Assembly: GCA_024362935.1 (NCBI GenBank)
Contig: JANCRA010000031.1
Span: forward strand, 10,496,001 to 10,560,000
Reading direction: 5' to 3'
Source of the DNA: Setophaga petechia
Taxonomy: Eukaryota; Chordata; Aves; Passeriformes; Parulidae
DNA length: 64,000 nucleotides
Below, one piece after another: positions 13,784 through 25,900 of this stretch. The notes under the pieces were generated by a model that was given only the letters and a program-made list of their open reading frames with translations, did not search any database and was not told the DNA's origin. Numbering within the stretch: position 1 is the stretch's first letter; every line of letters starts with the position of its first letter. A program made the position numbers and the translations under genes.

Positions 13784-14249
13784 AGTAACCCTCTAACTTC
13801 CTGCAACAATCCTGCCTCCCTCCTCTGTTGAATTGAAAGGTTGTGGCTTTTGGCTTGCATGTGTGTGATAAGAAGGGTGGTACTTTCTGCTTGCTTTCCT
13901 CTTGTATTAATGACTATACAAGATGAAGAGCAGTCAATGGACAGCAGGCTTCCCAGTATGAGATTGTGTTTGCAGGCATAAGCAATTCGTCCAGGATAAA
14001 ATTACCAGCTGATGGTTGTGCAGTTGGTGGCCTCTCTGTGAATGGACCCAAAGCATCCTTGTTCCTAATCAGAAGGCCTTAACTTGGGGACCCTTCTTCA
14101 CTGAGGGATCTTTAGAGAGAAAAGTAAAACCCACATCAAGTTTTCCCTATGGAAGAGACAAATACAGCTAAGTCTTTCCCGATAAAGGATTTTTTGTTAC
14201 TTTAAGAAATCATTAATATTACAAATGCCTTACGCAATTCTGTTTACAG

Positions 14250-14369
14250 ATTGCTGATTTTGGACTCTCCAACCTTTATCATAAAGACAAGTTTCTGCAG
14301 ACCTTTTGTGGAAGCCCACTGTATGCTTCCCCTGAAATAGTTAACGGACGGCCTTACAGAGGCCCAGAG
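14250..14369 (+). CDS. NUAK1: NUAK1 exon 5: DFG and activation loop
   Basis: This 120-nt exon encodes 40 residues (~194-233), [10 protein letters not shown] through NGRPYRGPE. It has the magnesium-binding DFG aspartate (~196) and the activation loop ending in the SPE version of the APE motif. The threonine in [14 protein letters not shown] is residue ~211, the site phosphorylated by LKB1 that switches on AMPK-related kinases (family knowledge). The acceptor is TTTACAG (ending 14249) and the donor GTAAGA (14370), both phase 0. The loop reads YHKDKF, where I recall YQKDKF in human; this is a conservative difference outside the catalytic core. Confidence 0.97.
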
Positions 14370-14659
14370 GTAAGAAGGGTCAGTTTTTCTGTGGTGGTAT
14401 GGGGATGTCTTTGATGATAATGTTCTTGAGAGGGAGTCTTAATGCAGATGTTACTGTACATGTGAGTTCACTTGGGTCTGTCCCGTGTTTGAAGTTCTTA
14501 AGCTGCTTCACTTTTGTTTACATTGCCTGTGGGTGGTTAGTGTGATGTTAGATACCATTTTGCCCAGCAGTACATGATGCTACTCTTGTGGTGCTAATGG
14601 CATTGAGAAGGGCGGGATCAACTTTCCTGGGCTTCACATGTGTTGTGTCTGTATTTCAG
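14370..14659 (+). other. NUAK1: NUAK1 intron 5
   Basis: A short 290-bp GT-AG intron (GTAAGA to TTTCAG), with no internal features seen. Confidence 0.92.
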
Positions 14660-14792
14660 GTTGACAGCTGGGCCCTTGGTGTATTGCTTTACACTCTGGT
14701 TTATGGAACGATGCCCTTTGATGGCTTTGATCACAAAAATCTCATCAGGCAGATCAGCAGTGGAGAATATCGTGAGCCAACACAGACCTCAG
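14660..14792 (+). CDS. NUAK1: NUAK1 exon 6: kinase C-lobe αF-αG
   Basis: This 133-nt exon encodes 44 residues (~234-277) plus the first base of the next codon. [16 protein letters not shown] is the αF helix of subdomain IX; its aspartate anchors the catalytic loop. [16 protein letters not shown] and [10 protein letters not shown] make the αG region and the following loop typical of the CAMK group. The acceptor is TTTCAG (ending 14659) and the donor GTATGA (14793). The exon leaves in phase 1, and the split codon becomes aspartate (G|AT) when joined to 15871. A frame that opens upstream at 14588 and continues to 14932 is only intron read-through on both sides. Confidence 0.97.
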
Positions 14793-15870
14793 GTATGAAA
14801 AAGGAGGGAGACCCACGTACTGAGCTGACAGCAGTTCAGAATGGAGCATTTTGTTTGGCCCCTTCCAACATGTTACAGTGTCATTTTAGAATGATGTACA
14901 CCCCAAAAAAAAAATTCTCATTCTCCTACTGAGTTCATCTGCTATAAATTCCCATCTGGGTGCAGCACTTTCCAAAAGCCCTTTTGAAATTTAAGTTTTG
15001 TAGCAGATAGATTTTGTGGCCTTGGGGAGCTATAATGGGCTCTTTTAAGTAGATCTGTGACAGTGGAAGGTCTGTTAGCTATTGCAAGTGGAATTGTTCT
15101 GACAAGCTGTAAACTTGTACAACATACTGGTACAGATCAGTTCTCTCACTACACTGTGGGCTACCACAAGCAGCGAGAAGGTGAATGGTCAGAGCAACAC
15201 AGTCTCTTATTAAAGAAGGCAGGCCAAAATCTGAATTAATGCCCCTGTGTTCACACTGACTTCGAGGACAGCCCATTAAGCAGTCATCTGACAGAAGAGT
15301 AGCAGCTAAGTCTGGCTCATGGATTATAATGACTCCTTCCAGTATAAATATCTATCCAAATATTATATTTAAATGAATATTTATCTTGTTTTGGTTGTTT
15401 GCCATTCCTTTCAATTTTCTGTCTTCTTGCTCTCTATATGGAAATAAACCTTTACAATACACAGAACACTACATTGTTTATGGAAAAAGTAAATACAGAA
15501 GCAATAATGTGTAGATAATTTAAAATACCCCAATTTTGTTTTATTTTCCTCTAAGTTTTGTCATTAGAGTCAATAGGTTGGTGACTTCCTTCAGTAATAT
15601 GGAACTATTAACTGTCTAATACAGTACGAACATTAATTTATTGGATAGCCCAGAGTACATTTTCCAGAGTGAATCATATTCTTCTGATAAAATAGTGCTC
15701 AGAGGCATTTCCATCATTGACTGACAGTCAAAGCCTTGTTCCTTTTCACTTTCTCTGTAGTATGGAGCATTATTTTTGCTCATTTGATTTTCTTCACACT
15801 TTCAATTTAAACTGACAAACCTAAGAATGCCCATGTTCTAAAAATGTTACATGCCATTCTTCACCCATAG
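14793..15870 (+). other. NUAK1: NUAK1 intron 6
   Basis: A 1.08-kb AT-rich GT-AG intron, from GTATGA to ACCCATAG. The polypyrimidine tract before the acceptor is weaker than in the other introns. No repeats or exons are seen. Confidence 0.9.
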
Positions 15871-17024
15871 ATGCTCGTGGTCTTATCAGGTGGATGCTGA
15901 TGGTGAACCCTGAACGCCGAGCAACCATTGAAGATATTGCCAACCACTGGTGGGTTAACTGGGGCTACAAGAGCAGTGTCTGTGACTGTGATGCCATAAG
16001 GGACGCTGAGTCCCCACTGCTGGCAAGGTTCATTGATTGGCATCACCGTTCTACTGGCCTCCAACCAGAGACTGATACCAAAATCAAGTGCCTTTCTAAG
16101 CCCAAAGGTCCTGAAGTCACACTAGAGAGACAAAGGTCTCTGAAAAAATCAAAAAAGGAAAATGACATTTCACAGTCCATCCAGGAAGGAGGAGCTGAAA
16201 ATGCAACCAAACCGACCTCCAAGAGACCCAAAGGCATCCTGAAGAAAAGGAGCAACAGCGAACATCGCTCTCACAGTGCAGGTTTCATTGAAGGAGTTGT
16301 CAGCCCAGTGTTACCCTCTGCTTTTAAGATGGAGCAAGAGTTGTGTAGGACGGGTGTGGCCATTAAAAGTGTTGTAGAGGGAGAGGTAGCTGGCAAATAT
16401 GGCACTAAGCAGTCTTCACTAATGCCAAAAAAAGGAATCTTAAAGAAAACTCAGCAGAGGGAGTCTGGCTATTACTCCTCTCCAGAAAGAAGTGAATCTT
16501 CTGAACTCTTGGACAATAATGATGAGACAGTAAACAGTGACACTTCTCCAGGGATCACAGAGCCATCCAGAAATGGGTCTTACAGCCATTCCTGCAGGCG
16601 TAAGGGCATCTTGAAACATAACAGCAAGTATTCTACCAACAGCATTGAACCTGCTTTGATTAGCCCTGACATACCAACGCTGGAGGCCATGGAAGAAATG
16701 GTCTTGCCTGTGGATGCATTACCTCGAAGTTACAGTCGCCCTTCCAGTGTAATTAGTGATGACAGTATTTTGTCCAGTGACTCATTTGATTTGCTGGATT
16801 TGCAAGAGAACAGGCCAAACAGACAGAGAATACGGAGCTGCGTCTCTGCTGAAAATTTCCTCCAGATCCAAGACTTTGAAGGACTTCAGAACCGCTCACG
16901 GCCACAGTATCTAAAGCGTTACCACAACCGTCTGGGGGACAGCAGTTTTTCTCTTCTCACAGACATGGATGATGTGACTCAGGTCTACAAGAAAGCCCTA
17001 GAGATCTGCAACAAGCTCAACTAG
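15871..17024 (+). CDS. NUAK1: NUAK1 exon 7: end of kinase domain and regulatory C-terminal tail
   Basis: This last coding exon (1154 nt) encodes residues ~279-661 and ends at TAG 17022-17024. ARGLIRWMLMVNPERRATIEDIANHWW (~279-305) closes the kinase domain. The remaining ~350 residues are low-complexity and serine-rich, as in NUAK1. Three GILK motifs (~399-402, 466-469, 523-526) are the docking sites by which NUAK1 holds PP1β and MYPT1 myosin phosphatase (family knowledge). ESGYYS (~475-480) is a β-TrCP-type phosphodegron. RQRIRS (~595-600) fits the Akt consensus, with serine 600 as target. The C-terminus DVTQVYKKALEICNKLN is strongly conserved. There is no UBA domain, as expected for NUAK. 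Length and all motif positions agree with a full human-length protein, and no frameshift or stop is seen. An internal ATG at 15894 is not the start of translation. Confidence 0.98.
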
Positions 17025-17333
17025 CAGAGGGAGGATGGAAAAGGGAGGGAAGGGAGTTATTTGCGTACCTTTATGATGGAGTAAGCCAGGTCACTGATTT
17101 GCTGACAATGGTAAGTTTTGATTCAAAGGAGCTGACTGTACCTACTTAGCTGAACTCCAAGTAAAGTTACCCCAAAGCCATCTCACACTTCTCTAATTTT
17201 GTATCCTCAAAATATTACCCACCTGACCAGAGAAAAACCTTTGGTCTTTGTATCTGTGATGAAAGCACATCAGGAGCTAGCAGACAAAAGCATCAAGTCT
17301 TGATGGCTCAAAGTCAAAGCTAGACAGAATTAA

Positions 17334-19505
17334 AACTGGAAGTGAGGGACACACGTTTTGAGAGGTTTGTAATTAATATTAGATAAGCTTTTTGAAGAGA
17401 TGAGCTGAATTCTTTAAGTCAGATTTGGATGCCTTTTAGAACAAGAGGCTTTATTTCCCTCTGAAGTTATTTGTCTGGATACAGTGATTGCTCAGTGGGA
17501 ATCTTTGGCTTGCATTATGCAGGACACCAGGTGAAGTAGTCATCATGGTCCCTTCCAGCAGAGTGACTTGAGAGATTCTGAACATGTTCTAAGATAATTT
17601 GAGAGACTTGCCCAAGAAAAACCTCATGAGGTGTTTGTGGACAAGCAATGGAGCAGGCGTTCATATCTAGACTTTCTGCAGTGACCAGACCCATTGCTCT
17701 TCAGTGGGTAGCAAGTTCTAAAATTGTTTCCAACTACCAGCAAAAACAGAGCCACAGAAGTGATAATGGCAACTGGAAGGAATGGATGTTATCAGCAGCT
17801 AAATGACCTTTTAAGGCATTTCAATCCATATGTTCAATCTGTGATTTTTTCAAAATGGCCAGCCAGATGAATGCCCAGAAAAAGATGGATCTGACAAAGG
17901 GTCCCAAGGGTTAACTGACCCTCCAGTCTAGAGTTCAGTCACTATCAGCAAATTGTGCCACCTTGCTGCTAGCTTGTAGTATTTGGGGGTGACAGTAGTT
18001 TGCAACCAGAATGTTAGGTAATGAAAAGGTTGTAGAATGTAGGAAATGGATAGAGCTCAGAAAGTTAATGGGAAGATGCCTTTCTGCAAATGAAAATGTG
18101 TTTAGGTTGGTGTTAACAGAGCAGAAAGAATTGAATGATGAAATTATAATGGCAGATTTAATAACAGAGGTAGCATAAAGTTGTGGGCCTGCCTCTATCT
18201 AGTGTAGCTGGTACTGAGTGTGCAATGATACTAGTTTGAAAAAAAAAAGGATATGCATTTGTGTTCTCAGACATATCCAGCTATCCAGACCGTAGGCTTC
18301 AACTCCCATAAAGGTACCATGTGGGTCTACTGGATTACCTGAATGTAAGCCTATGTCAGAAAGGCACTGTGTGTTTGACAGGCCTGGGCAAACTGGAATC
18401 TTCAGGCCCATTTCAGTCTCATTTCCATGAGCACATAGCCCCTGGCTTTCTTGGAGGTGCACTGGTGTGATTAAATCACAGGTTTTAGCGGACGATGTCA
18501 AATGATCCACATCTGCAAAACTTGTATCCACACTCATACCCAGAGCAGGGGGGCATGGGACAAGTTCTGATCTCACTCCTGCCCTGTAACTGGAACTGAA
18601 AGCAGAGTTTGACCCACTGTGTCCCAAATTGTAGAGATGGTGCAGAACCGAATATGAGTTCCTCTGGGGATTCCTTGGGAACTGGGGATGAGTCCATGTA
18701 TCGATGGCATCTGGAACCAGGAGCTATTTCACTTGCAGATTCCTCTTATTCAGTGTGTCATGGTATTTAGGTCTGCTGGTTCCTCCTAAAAATCAAGTAG
18801 CTTTATTATGCTAGGGCTACCTAGCATAAAGATGAACCAGCTTGGATTTCCTAAATCAGTTAGTCTGTGGAGAACCTTTACCTTTTACTTATCCACTTAC
18901 ACTGGACCAAATTTGACTCTGAAATAAATGGCGTCAATACCATGAAATCTCTGAGACATATACTCTCAGGTGGTCAAGTGAAATCTGGCCCACTGTCATT
19001 TGCTCAGGAAGGGCAACTGCAGGTCACAGATGTGTACCTCCCTGTATGATATTCAGACATCTCATCTTCTCTCACAAGCATGTGCTCTTTTACCCCATCC
19101 CAAACCAGCACCATTTTGAAGTGTGTTGATTTAACAGGTTTGCTGTGGTGCATTTTAAAACAACTCAACACAGCCTCCATGGCCTTTCTGAAAAAAGGGT
19201 GGATGTGCCTTGCAGCCACAGCTTTTAACTCATGCCCTGGGATGTAAGAGCTGCATCCTCAGCTGGTGTGAGTCAGTGCTCTCCTGTACAGTGCTGTCCA
19301 GTGCTTCACGCCTTCTGTGCACATCTAGCACTAAACTTTGAGTGGAGTTATAGAGAGTTCAGGATGAAGGGAAGGGAGCTCAGCTGGCTGTGGTAGGGAA
19401 GTGAGGAGCACCCTTGAAGGCTCCTACCTCCGAGGCTTTTGCCCAGGCCTGCTTCCTTGTGTACAAATGTGAATGAGTGAGTGACTGCTTGCTGCCAAAC
19501 TGGAA
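17334..19505 (+). promoter_or_regulatory. NUAK1: Cluster of five miR-145-type 8-mer seed sites
   Basis: AACTGGAA occurs at 17334-17341, 17771-17778, 18391-18398, 18588-18595 and 19498-19505. The 8-mer is the complement of miR-145-5p nucleotides 2-8 followed by A, the strongest seed-site class. A uniform random model would give about 0.04 occurrences in 2.9 kb. All five lie inside the NUAK1 3'UTR and on the transcript strand. Regulation by the microRNA is inferred; no experiment is implied. Confidence 0.6.
17400..17580 (+). mobile_element. Ancient CR1 LINE 3' fragment inside NUAK1 3'UTR
   Basis: The stretch TTGCATTATGCAGGACACC, then GTCATCATGGTCCCTTCCAG and a closing GATTCTGA, follows the 3'-end pattern of old reptile and bird CR1 elements (GCAGG, AGACTAGATGATCAT-like block, GGTCCCTTC, then a TCTATGA-like tail). 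It is heavily diverged, with no ORF. The left border is uncertain. It is in sense orientation, so it forms part of the mature transcript. Confidence 0.5.
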
Positions 19506-19521
19506 ATGTTACATAGGGATT

Positions 19522-19564
19522 TACTGGCATGTTACTGGCATGTTACATGTTTACTGGCATGTTA
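19522..19564. repeat. Short tandem ACTGGCATGTT repeats
   Basis: Three copies of ACTGGCATGTT, the third separated by a short ACATGTTT interruption, lie near the 3' end of the NUAK1 3'UTR. This is probably replication slippage. Confidence 0.75.
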
Positions 19565-19918
19565 TCATTCCTAGAAGAGAAGAAAAAAACTTGACTGCAC
19601 ATTGTTACTATTAGTGTTGTGATTCTTATTTAATTTTTTTTGTAATACAAAGTCAACTTTTTTATTTGAATTTGTCTTTTTTTTTTATTTATTGGTCTGA
19701 AAGCCATTTCAAAGTTATAATAATATATTTGGTGTAATTTAATTGGTGCAACATTATTTTACAGCTCCAGCCAAAATTGTTTGGTGTTATTTTTTGGGGT
19801 TTTTTTTGTTTTTTTCTCCCAATCCTTGGTTGGTTTGAGCTCTTCAAGGCACACAGGGAAAAACGCTGGATAATCACCCGAAGTGTTTGTATTTTTAATC
19901 TGATACTGTTTTTTATTA

Positions 19919-19924
19919 AATAAA
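19919..19924 (+). terminator. NUAK1: NUAK1 polyadenylation signal AATAAA
   Basis: A canonical hexamer in an AT-rich context, with a likely cleavage site ~10-20 nt downstream. It is followed by a GT/T-rich downstream element (TGTCTGTCTCTTTTTTC, about 19948-19965). It lies 2.9 kb after the stop codon and matches where the long NUAK1 transcript is expected to end. Confidence 0.82.
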
Positions 19925-19940
19925 ATGAAATTACTGTAAC

Positions 19941-22900
19941 TGTGAACTGTCTGTCTCTTTTTTCTTTTTCACTGTACATCAGCATGAGCCAATGCCAAAT
20001 GGTAGTGAACTTGGCATGCAGAAATACAGCAGCATCTCAGCACTTTGTACTAAGTTGTTTATGCAAACCTCCTTGGCTCATTTGTGCATTTGAATATAAT
20101 GTGGGTGGCCACAGAGATTTCCTTTCTCTGAAGTATTTGGCACTGCAAAGCACACAGAGCTTTCAGCTCTAGAAAAGTTTGGTGGAGAACAGTTGGCTGG
20201 GGGTTTTCTGTTGAAAATAAATGGGGTTTGTGGGCCAGGTGTGCTGTAGGTGAGACAGAGCTGGCTGAGCAGACAGAGCACAACTCATCTGTAGCTCAGA
20301 GACAGATGGTCATGGTCCTTTCTCCTCCCCATCTGGGAAGGGACAGTTTATTGACAATGTTTTTGTTGGTAAAATTTAGGGGGGTTGAGCAGTAATTTGA
20401 TCAAAAAAGACTGATAGCCATTCACTGCTGTCGAGTGTGTGTTGCATTTGGTCAGATGGCTTTGAACAGACAGAATAATCAGCTAGTGAGAGGGTAAAAA
20501 GGGGAGTCAGTTTTCATTTTTTGGAATGTCCGCGATCACTAGAAGGCTTTTGATTACTTTTCTTGGAAAACAAGTGGACATCATAAGGGAAGCTTGGTGT
20601 TAGGTATGCTGTGTGTGCTGGGGACTTGTTAAAATAAAGGAAATCGTTGGCAATGTCTTCGTATTGGCTCTGAGCAAGGCACCATTAAGCTTCACCCTTG
20701 ATGCAGCCAGCCAAGATACCTGTGGTGTATACTCTGCTTTTTTAAAATTATAGGCAGTTTGGATTAGGATCCAAGGTATGGATATTATGAAAAATGAAAA
20801 AGGCTTTAATTGTTCTAATTCATTTTATCTCTTGAGCTTTTTAAAACAAGAAGCCATGGCTGTATCTGCTAGATTACAACCACTTAAAACCCAGTGGGAA
20901 TAAAGGGAAGAAGCCAATGATACAGAAGGGTAGGCAGACATTAATACATTACAAAAGAAATTATTATCTGCTGTGTCCTAATTGAGTCAGGAATTATGAG
21001 GTGTATAGTCAAAGTCAGCACGCCTGTTCTTGCACCTGAGGTGAATAAGGTCTAATTGTGCTGGTGGTGGAAAATATACTGCAAGTCTCTTCTGTAACAG
21101 CAATTATGAAACTACTTCTTTTTTCTTTTTAACACACTAGTTGTGAAGCTGAGGGCAAACTATTTGTTTAATTTTAAAAATAATGACTTTTAGAAAGTTC
21201 TGGATGGCTGGGCATGATGCATATTTGTGGCAAGCTCTGAGGTGTAATTATGTACATGTTTGTACAGCTCTGAGTGCACAGCTCTAGGGTGGGGTGGGAG
21301 CTCAGAGTTTTAATTTTCCTGTTCATTACAGAAGATAAGTGCAGAGCAATATACCTTAGCTGAAGTTACATAGTAAATCTGTAGACAGACCTGGTCTTCC
21401 TTTATGTTTACTGCATAGGCATTCCAGTGGTTCTCGGAAATTGCTGAGTTTTATGGTTTGGGCAAGGCAGGAGCAAGGAAGCAAGAGAGGAGCATTTTTA
21501 GTTACTGCAGACAAATGAATTTGCAGATGAATTTGTTATTGACTTCATAAGCATGTACAGTAAAACTTTGCAACAGCAGAGCCTCAGTTATAGCTACAGG
21601 GTAAGTTGTAACCAGCCTAATGAAGGGAGATGTCTGATACTCATGTAAATTCGGTATATATAAGAAGCTTATCAGTTTGATTTGACATTTATCTTTGTAA
21701 TTCACAGCTCATTTTAATGAGCTGCTTCTGGAGACAAATCTGCAGGAATGCTTTTGTGGAAACAGTGCTATAGAAACTCTGATTTTTGCTAGCATCAGCC
21801 CAAGGTACCTGTTTGAGGGTTACTCATTTCAGGGTTTCAACTCAAAGTTTTACCACAGCAGAGAACAAGCTGGGTTTCCACTGCCATTATTGGTATTTAG
21901 AATTCAACTGGAGCCTTTTTTTATTGTCTGGTGGAACTGTTTTTTCCTTCCTGCCAAACCAAGACATCTTTCTCATAAAAGACTGAGTAATTTGGCTGGA
22001 GAAGCAACTTTTTTGGATAGATGATCTGAGCATTTTTGTTTCTGGCTATCTATTCTTTACTCTCTGCCCTATATTTCCTGGAATTTTATCAGTGCAGAAA
22101 ACCCTTTGATTTGTGTGTCATCTGGCCATACAGAGCCCTGCATTTTTAAGGAAATGATATTTATTTGCACTAATGCTTGATTGTTCCTCGGAAAAGCACT
22201 TTACAAGACAATTCTACAAATCTCCAGAAGACTCCTCATATCAGCTCAAGTTCACACTGAGTTTTGCACCAGGCCCAGGGCCACAAAGGAGTTATGTAGG
22301 TGACTGCTATCAAAATAAGGAAATCAGCTGTGGGTGCTGGCTACAGGTGCACTTCTGGGTCAGGATATCACTCGACTTCTTCATTCAGCAAAGCATCTTG
22401 ACTGCTAGTGTGAACTCAGGTTTTTTTGACAATGAGCACCTCTGAAAATCAATACCCCATCTGTCACACAATAAGCACCCTGCACTGAAGCCTTTAGTGT
22501 CAGAGACCATGTGGGAATGTTTGCATCGACCCGCCTTGACATTTTCTTTTTTGCCTTTTCCCCTTTCACTTTATCATATTTACTTAACACAAATAAAGCG
22601 TGTGTCTCTCTCTCACGTAGTCCAAATCCTGCTTGCTGTCCTCTGTTTAGCTTTGCTCCATAGGCTGCATAAGTCTCCTGAGAGGACAATGGGTTGAACT
22701 TTGTCCCCAAGGTCTTTCTGCAGCTCTAACCCTGGCTGTGGCATCGTTTGGTCTCGGAGGCCATTGAGATCCGTCTCTGCAGTGGTAGCTCCAGCACTGG
22801 TCCTTTGCAGCAGGCAGCTTTTCTTCCAGGATGCAGAAACTGTGGATGGAACCCTGAGCTAACAGCAGGGAGCTCTCTGAAACAGGCACCAAGCTGCAGG

Positions 22901-25900
22901 ACAACTACAAAGCTGGGCTGCCAGGAAAAATGGGTTAGACTGACCCAATATAAATCCCTGGAAGTTAGTGGTGAGATTATACCCTTCCCAGCAGGAATCC
23001 ACTAAGAAAACTGTTCTCCTTTCATGGGCTGGGGAGATGCTAATGTGTTTAGAAATACGAGAGAAAAATAACTGTAGAAGGACTGACTGAAAAGCTGTGG
23101 AGGAGGGAGAATATTTCTTGGGGCTCTGCAGTACATATAGTTTATTAAGAAACCCTTGCAAATTTCAGCCTCAGAGATAAAAGGACACACTAAATAGAAC
23201 CTAAGGGAAAACAAATCCATAACAGATGTTAGGAAATATGTAATTATATATTTTTATTTACATGTAAAGCCCTAGCCCTTGCTTGCCAGGCAAGAATGCT
23301 AGGACCAGAGTGTGTGTCATCATCCCAGCTGCCCTGGGAATTGTAAAAAATATTTCTTTAAATGTTCCTTCAAACTCTGTTGTTCTCTTTAGCTGCACGT
23401 CCCACAGTTTGATGATTTAATCAGAAGATTTCTTGAGACAAGGGATCTGCTGCCTGAGAAGAGATCTTTGCTAAATTCCCATACAACTGTGTGCCACAAG
23501 GAATGTTCAGTTAGCTCCAGCCCTTAGAAACCTGAAGGTAGTTAAGACCCCTTGCATTTGCAGGACAAAATTGTGTCAGGGCGGAAAGACGCAATGGGTA
23601 ACAGTCAAGTATCTCCAGATGGTGCAAACTGATGGTGACCCAATGTGGACAAGCATCCAGCCTTAAAAACCAAATTCCAAGCATTGTGAAACTGTGACTG
23701 GATTGAGTGGGAATGCCTTCCAGTCACACGTGCTCATGATTTGATCTCTCCATATGAGGACTTGTATTTCATACTTTCAAAAGTAGTGTTAGAAATACCT
23801 GTTTCTGAGAAGCCAATTTCAGCTGCCTACACCTGAATTTTTGAAACTGCTGGCCACCATCTGCTCTCTGTGACTTCAGCCTGAGCTGTGGTCCCATGTG
23901 CTTATAAGGATAAGGCTTACTGGACCTCAGGCTGGACATTTCAAAACAGAGATACTCAGAAATCTTGAGTCTTTCCTTAGCTCTTCGGAGTCTTTCAAAA
24001 TATTGACACCCCAGGGCACTGTAAACTTTTGGGGAAAATTGTACAATTCTTCAGCTGAATAGGAATTTTATCATTAGTGTGATTTTTTTAGGAAATCAAA
24101 ATGTTCTTAATTTCTCAGGAGTGTATGACTGCGAGTACTGCATAGAAGTCAGGAAGCTTCAGCCCCTTGGAAAAACAAGACACTTGCAAAGCTTTCAATA
24201 TCCCAGAACTTGAGTGTTACAGTTCAATAAATCTGTCTTTTTCTAAGGGAAATGAGTGCTTCGGTCAAGTTTCTAGTGTGGTCTTATCCCAGGGTATCCC
24301 ACCAGACTAGTCTGAATGGGCATGGAAATTGTCTTATTTTGACACTGAGAAGTCACAAAAAGCCCAGATGAGTAGCACTTGAACAACATCACGTGGCCTA
24401 TGAAGAAGTAACTGCAGTTGCTTTTTACTTGAGCCAGAATGCTGCTTTCTGAAAAGTTCCAAATTATTATCCTGATCTAGCAATGACTTAGGCAGGTAAC
24501 TCTGGAACAAACAAAACTATTGACGATTACAGAAAACATGGCAGAGTAAGGGCAACATTTTTCCTTGGTGAGAGAAGAGAGGAACAATCTTCTCTTGCAC
24601 TGGATATGAGTGAATAAATTAGTTTCCTCCTAGTGTTCCAAGCTGAAATTGGGGCAGATTTACTGGACCCTCCATTATTTCTTTTCCCAGGGCAAGTACA
24701 AGTAGTTAGGTTTGCTCACAAGAGATGCAGATTTGTCCCTTGTCACCATTTGCAGTGGGATCGCAGTTGCACTGAGAATGGGATCCTGCTGGCTGACATG
24801 CTGAGGGAGAGCCCTTAGAGCCCCGCCCAGGAACACTGGGACAAAGGCAACTTTAGCGTGAGGGAGGGATCAGAGCCCTCAATGCACTTTAATGGGGCTG
24901 GCAGGGACAGCTTTTGTTGAAGTTCTGCCATGCAAACAAAGGAAGATTTACATATGTTCCCCTCTGACATCAACACGCTCCCAAACACCTGCAAAAGCAC
25001 CCTAGCCACAGAGGGCATCTCTAAAAATATTTCAGAAAATACATGTGTTGAGAGCAGACCTGATTGCTTCAAACAGCAGAAAAGCCTTTTTTTGTCAACA
25101 CACTCAATAGACCTTAACTAAAGCTGTACTGTTCCACCACAAAATTATCTGGCTTTTCTTCTGCCAAAGCTGGTACTACTGAGACAGGAATTCCTGCATT
25201 AGTTTATCTGCCTTCTCCCTTCAAACCTTTTCTTCTCAAGAAGCCTCGGTCAAAAGCTGAAGCAACGTCCTCCAGTTATAGAAGCTAAGCTCAAGTCACT
25301 TTGAGGAATGGAACAAAAGTGACATCAGTTTTGACCAGTCAAAGCTTGTCCACACTGCCTGCATGAACATTCCATGTCTAGTTCCAAATTCCCAGAAATA
25401 CTGCAAGGCCATACTGACTAACTGCCCACTAAATGAAAGTGTGTTGGAAGCATCAGAAGGCTGTAGATTAATTTAGCCCCCTGCCCTGGCATATACAGTC
25501 CACAGCACACACAAACACTTGGTTGACTGGTTTTTGAGAGGACTGTAGAAAGCCTGCAAAGCTCAAAGGAGAGATTTGGGTTTTCACCACTAAACCATCC
25601 ATACTCTTTCTCACATGAATGTGAATAGAAAGCCTTTGTTCAGATCAAGCCAGGAAGAAACAAACTGTTGTTGAAAGGTCATTTCAGCTTGTTTCGAGGG
25701 GTGAGGAAGAACTAGAAAAAATAAACAAATGTGGTCTTCTTACCAGCAATTACAAATACTGTCTTTCATGAGAACAGGCAAGGTTTTGTTAGAAATACCT
25801 CTTTTTGTGTTGGACTAATTCATGTAGCTTCAGGCTAGAGATTTTATAAAAGCTTTAGCTATCATGGTTCCTGAGTGTCCCACTTGAGGCATCCTGGGGA

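Larger units (their letters stand above)
7331..14249 (+). other. NUAK1: NUAK1 intron 4 (long; holds LTRs)
   Basis: A 6.9-kb intron from GTAGGA (7331) to TTTACAG (ending 14249). It contains a TG/TA microsatellite (11162-11206) and two LTRs in antisense orientation (about 12343-12767 and 13303-13783). Apart from these I see no exon and no other recognisable repeat; 7331-11160 and 11207-12342 look like ordinary unique intron. Confidence 0.85.
1..19940 (+). other. NUAK1: NUAK1 gene, 3' part (exons 3-7, introns, 3'UTR)
   Basis: This is the span of the partial NUAK1 transcription unit, cut at its 5' side by the window edge. The five exons encode 51, 22, 40, 44 and 383 residues plus one residue split across the last junction, 541 in total. 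Counting back from the stop, the catalytic HRD aspartate falls at residue 178, the DFG aspartate at 196, the activation-loop threonine at 211 and the Akt-type serine at 600. These match the human numbering as I recall it, so the whole protein is probably 661 residues. The N-terminal ~120 residues, with the glycine-rich loop and ATP-binding lysine, are encoded upstream. Numbering in the exon entries uses this inferred scale. NUAK1 is a cytoplasmic and nuclear kinase acting in cell adhesion, myosin phosphatase control, p53 and metabolic stress responses (family knowledge). Confidence 0.96.
17025..19940 (+). other. NUAK1: NUAK1 3' untranslated region
   Basis: About 2.9 kb from the stop codon to the inferred cleavage site. 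It contains an old CR1 fragment (about 17400-17580), five AACTGGAA 8-mers matching the miR-145-5p seed (17334, 17771, 18391, 18588, 19498), one AAAGGGA (17040-17046; miR-204/211-type seed match), a TGCCAAA (19493-19499), and a small tandem array of ACTGGCATGTT at 19522-19564. The last ~350 bases are T-rich. A second AATAAA at 18923-18928 could serve as an alternative proximal signal. The function of these sites is inferred from seed matching only. Confidence 0.85.

Noticed and set aside
14588..14932. Continuous frame across exon 6 as a separate protein
   Set aside because: It is exon 6 of NUAK1 with read-through of both introns; AG and GT borders define the true exon.
18923..18928. AATAAA as the main NUAK1 transcript end
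   Set aside because: Possible as a minor proximal site, but 19919-19924 has the better downstream GT/T-rich element.
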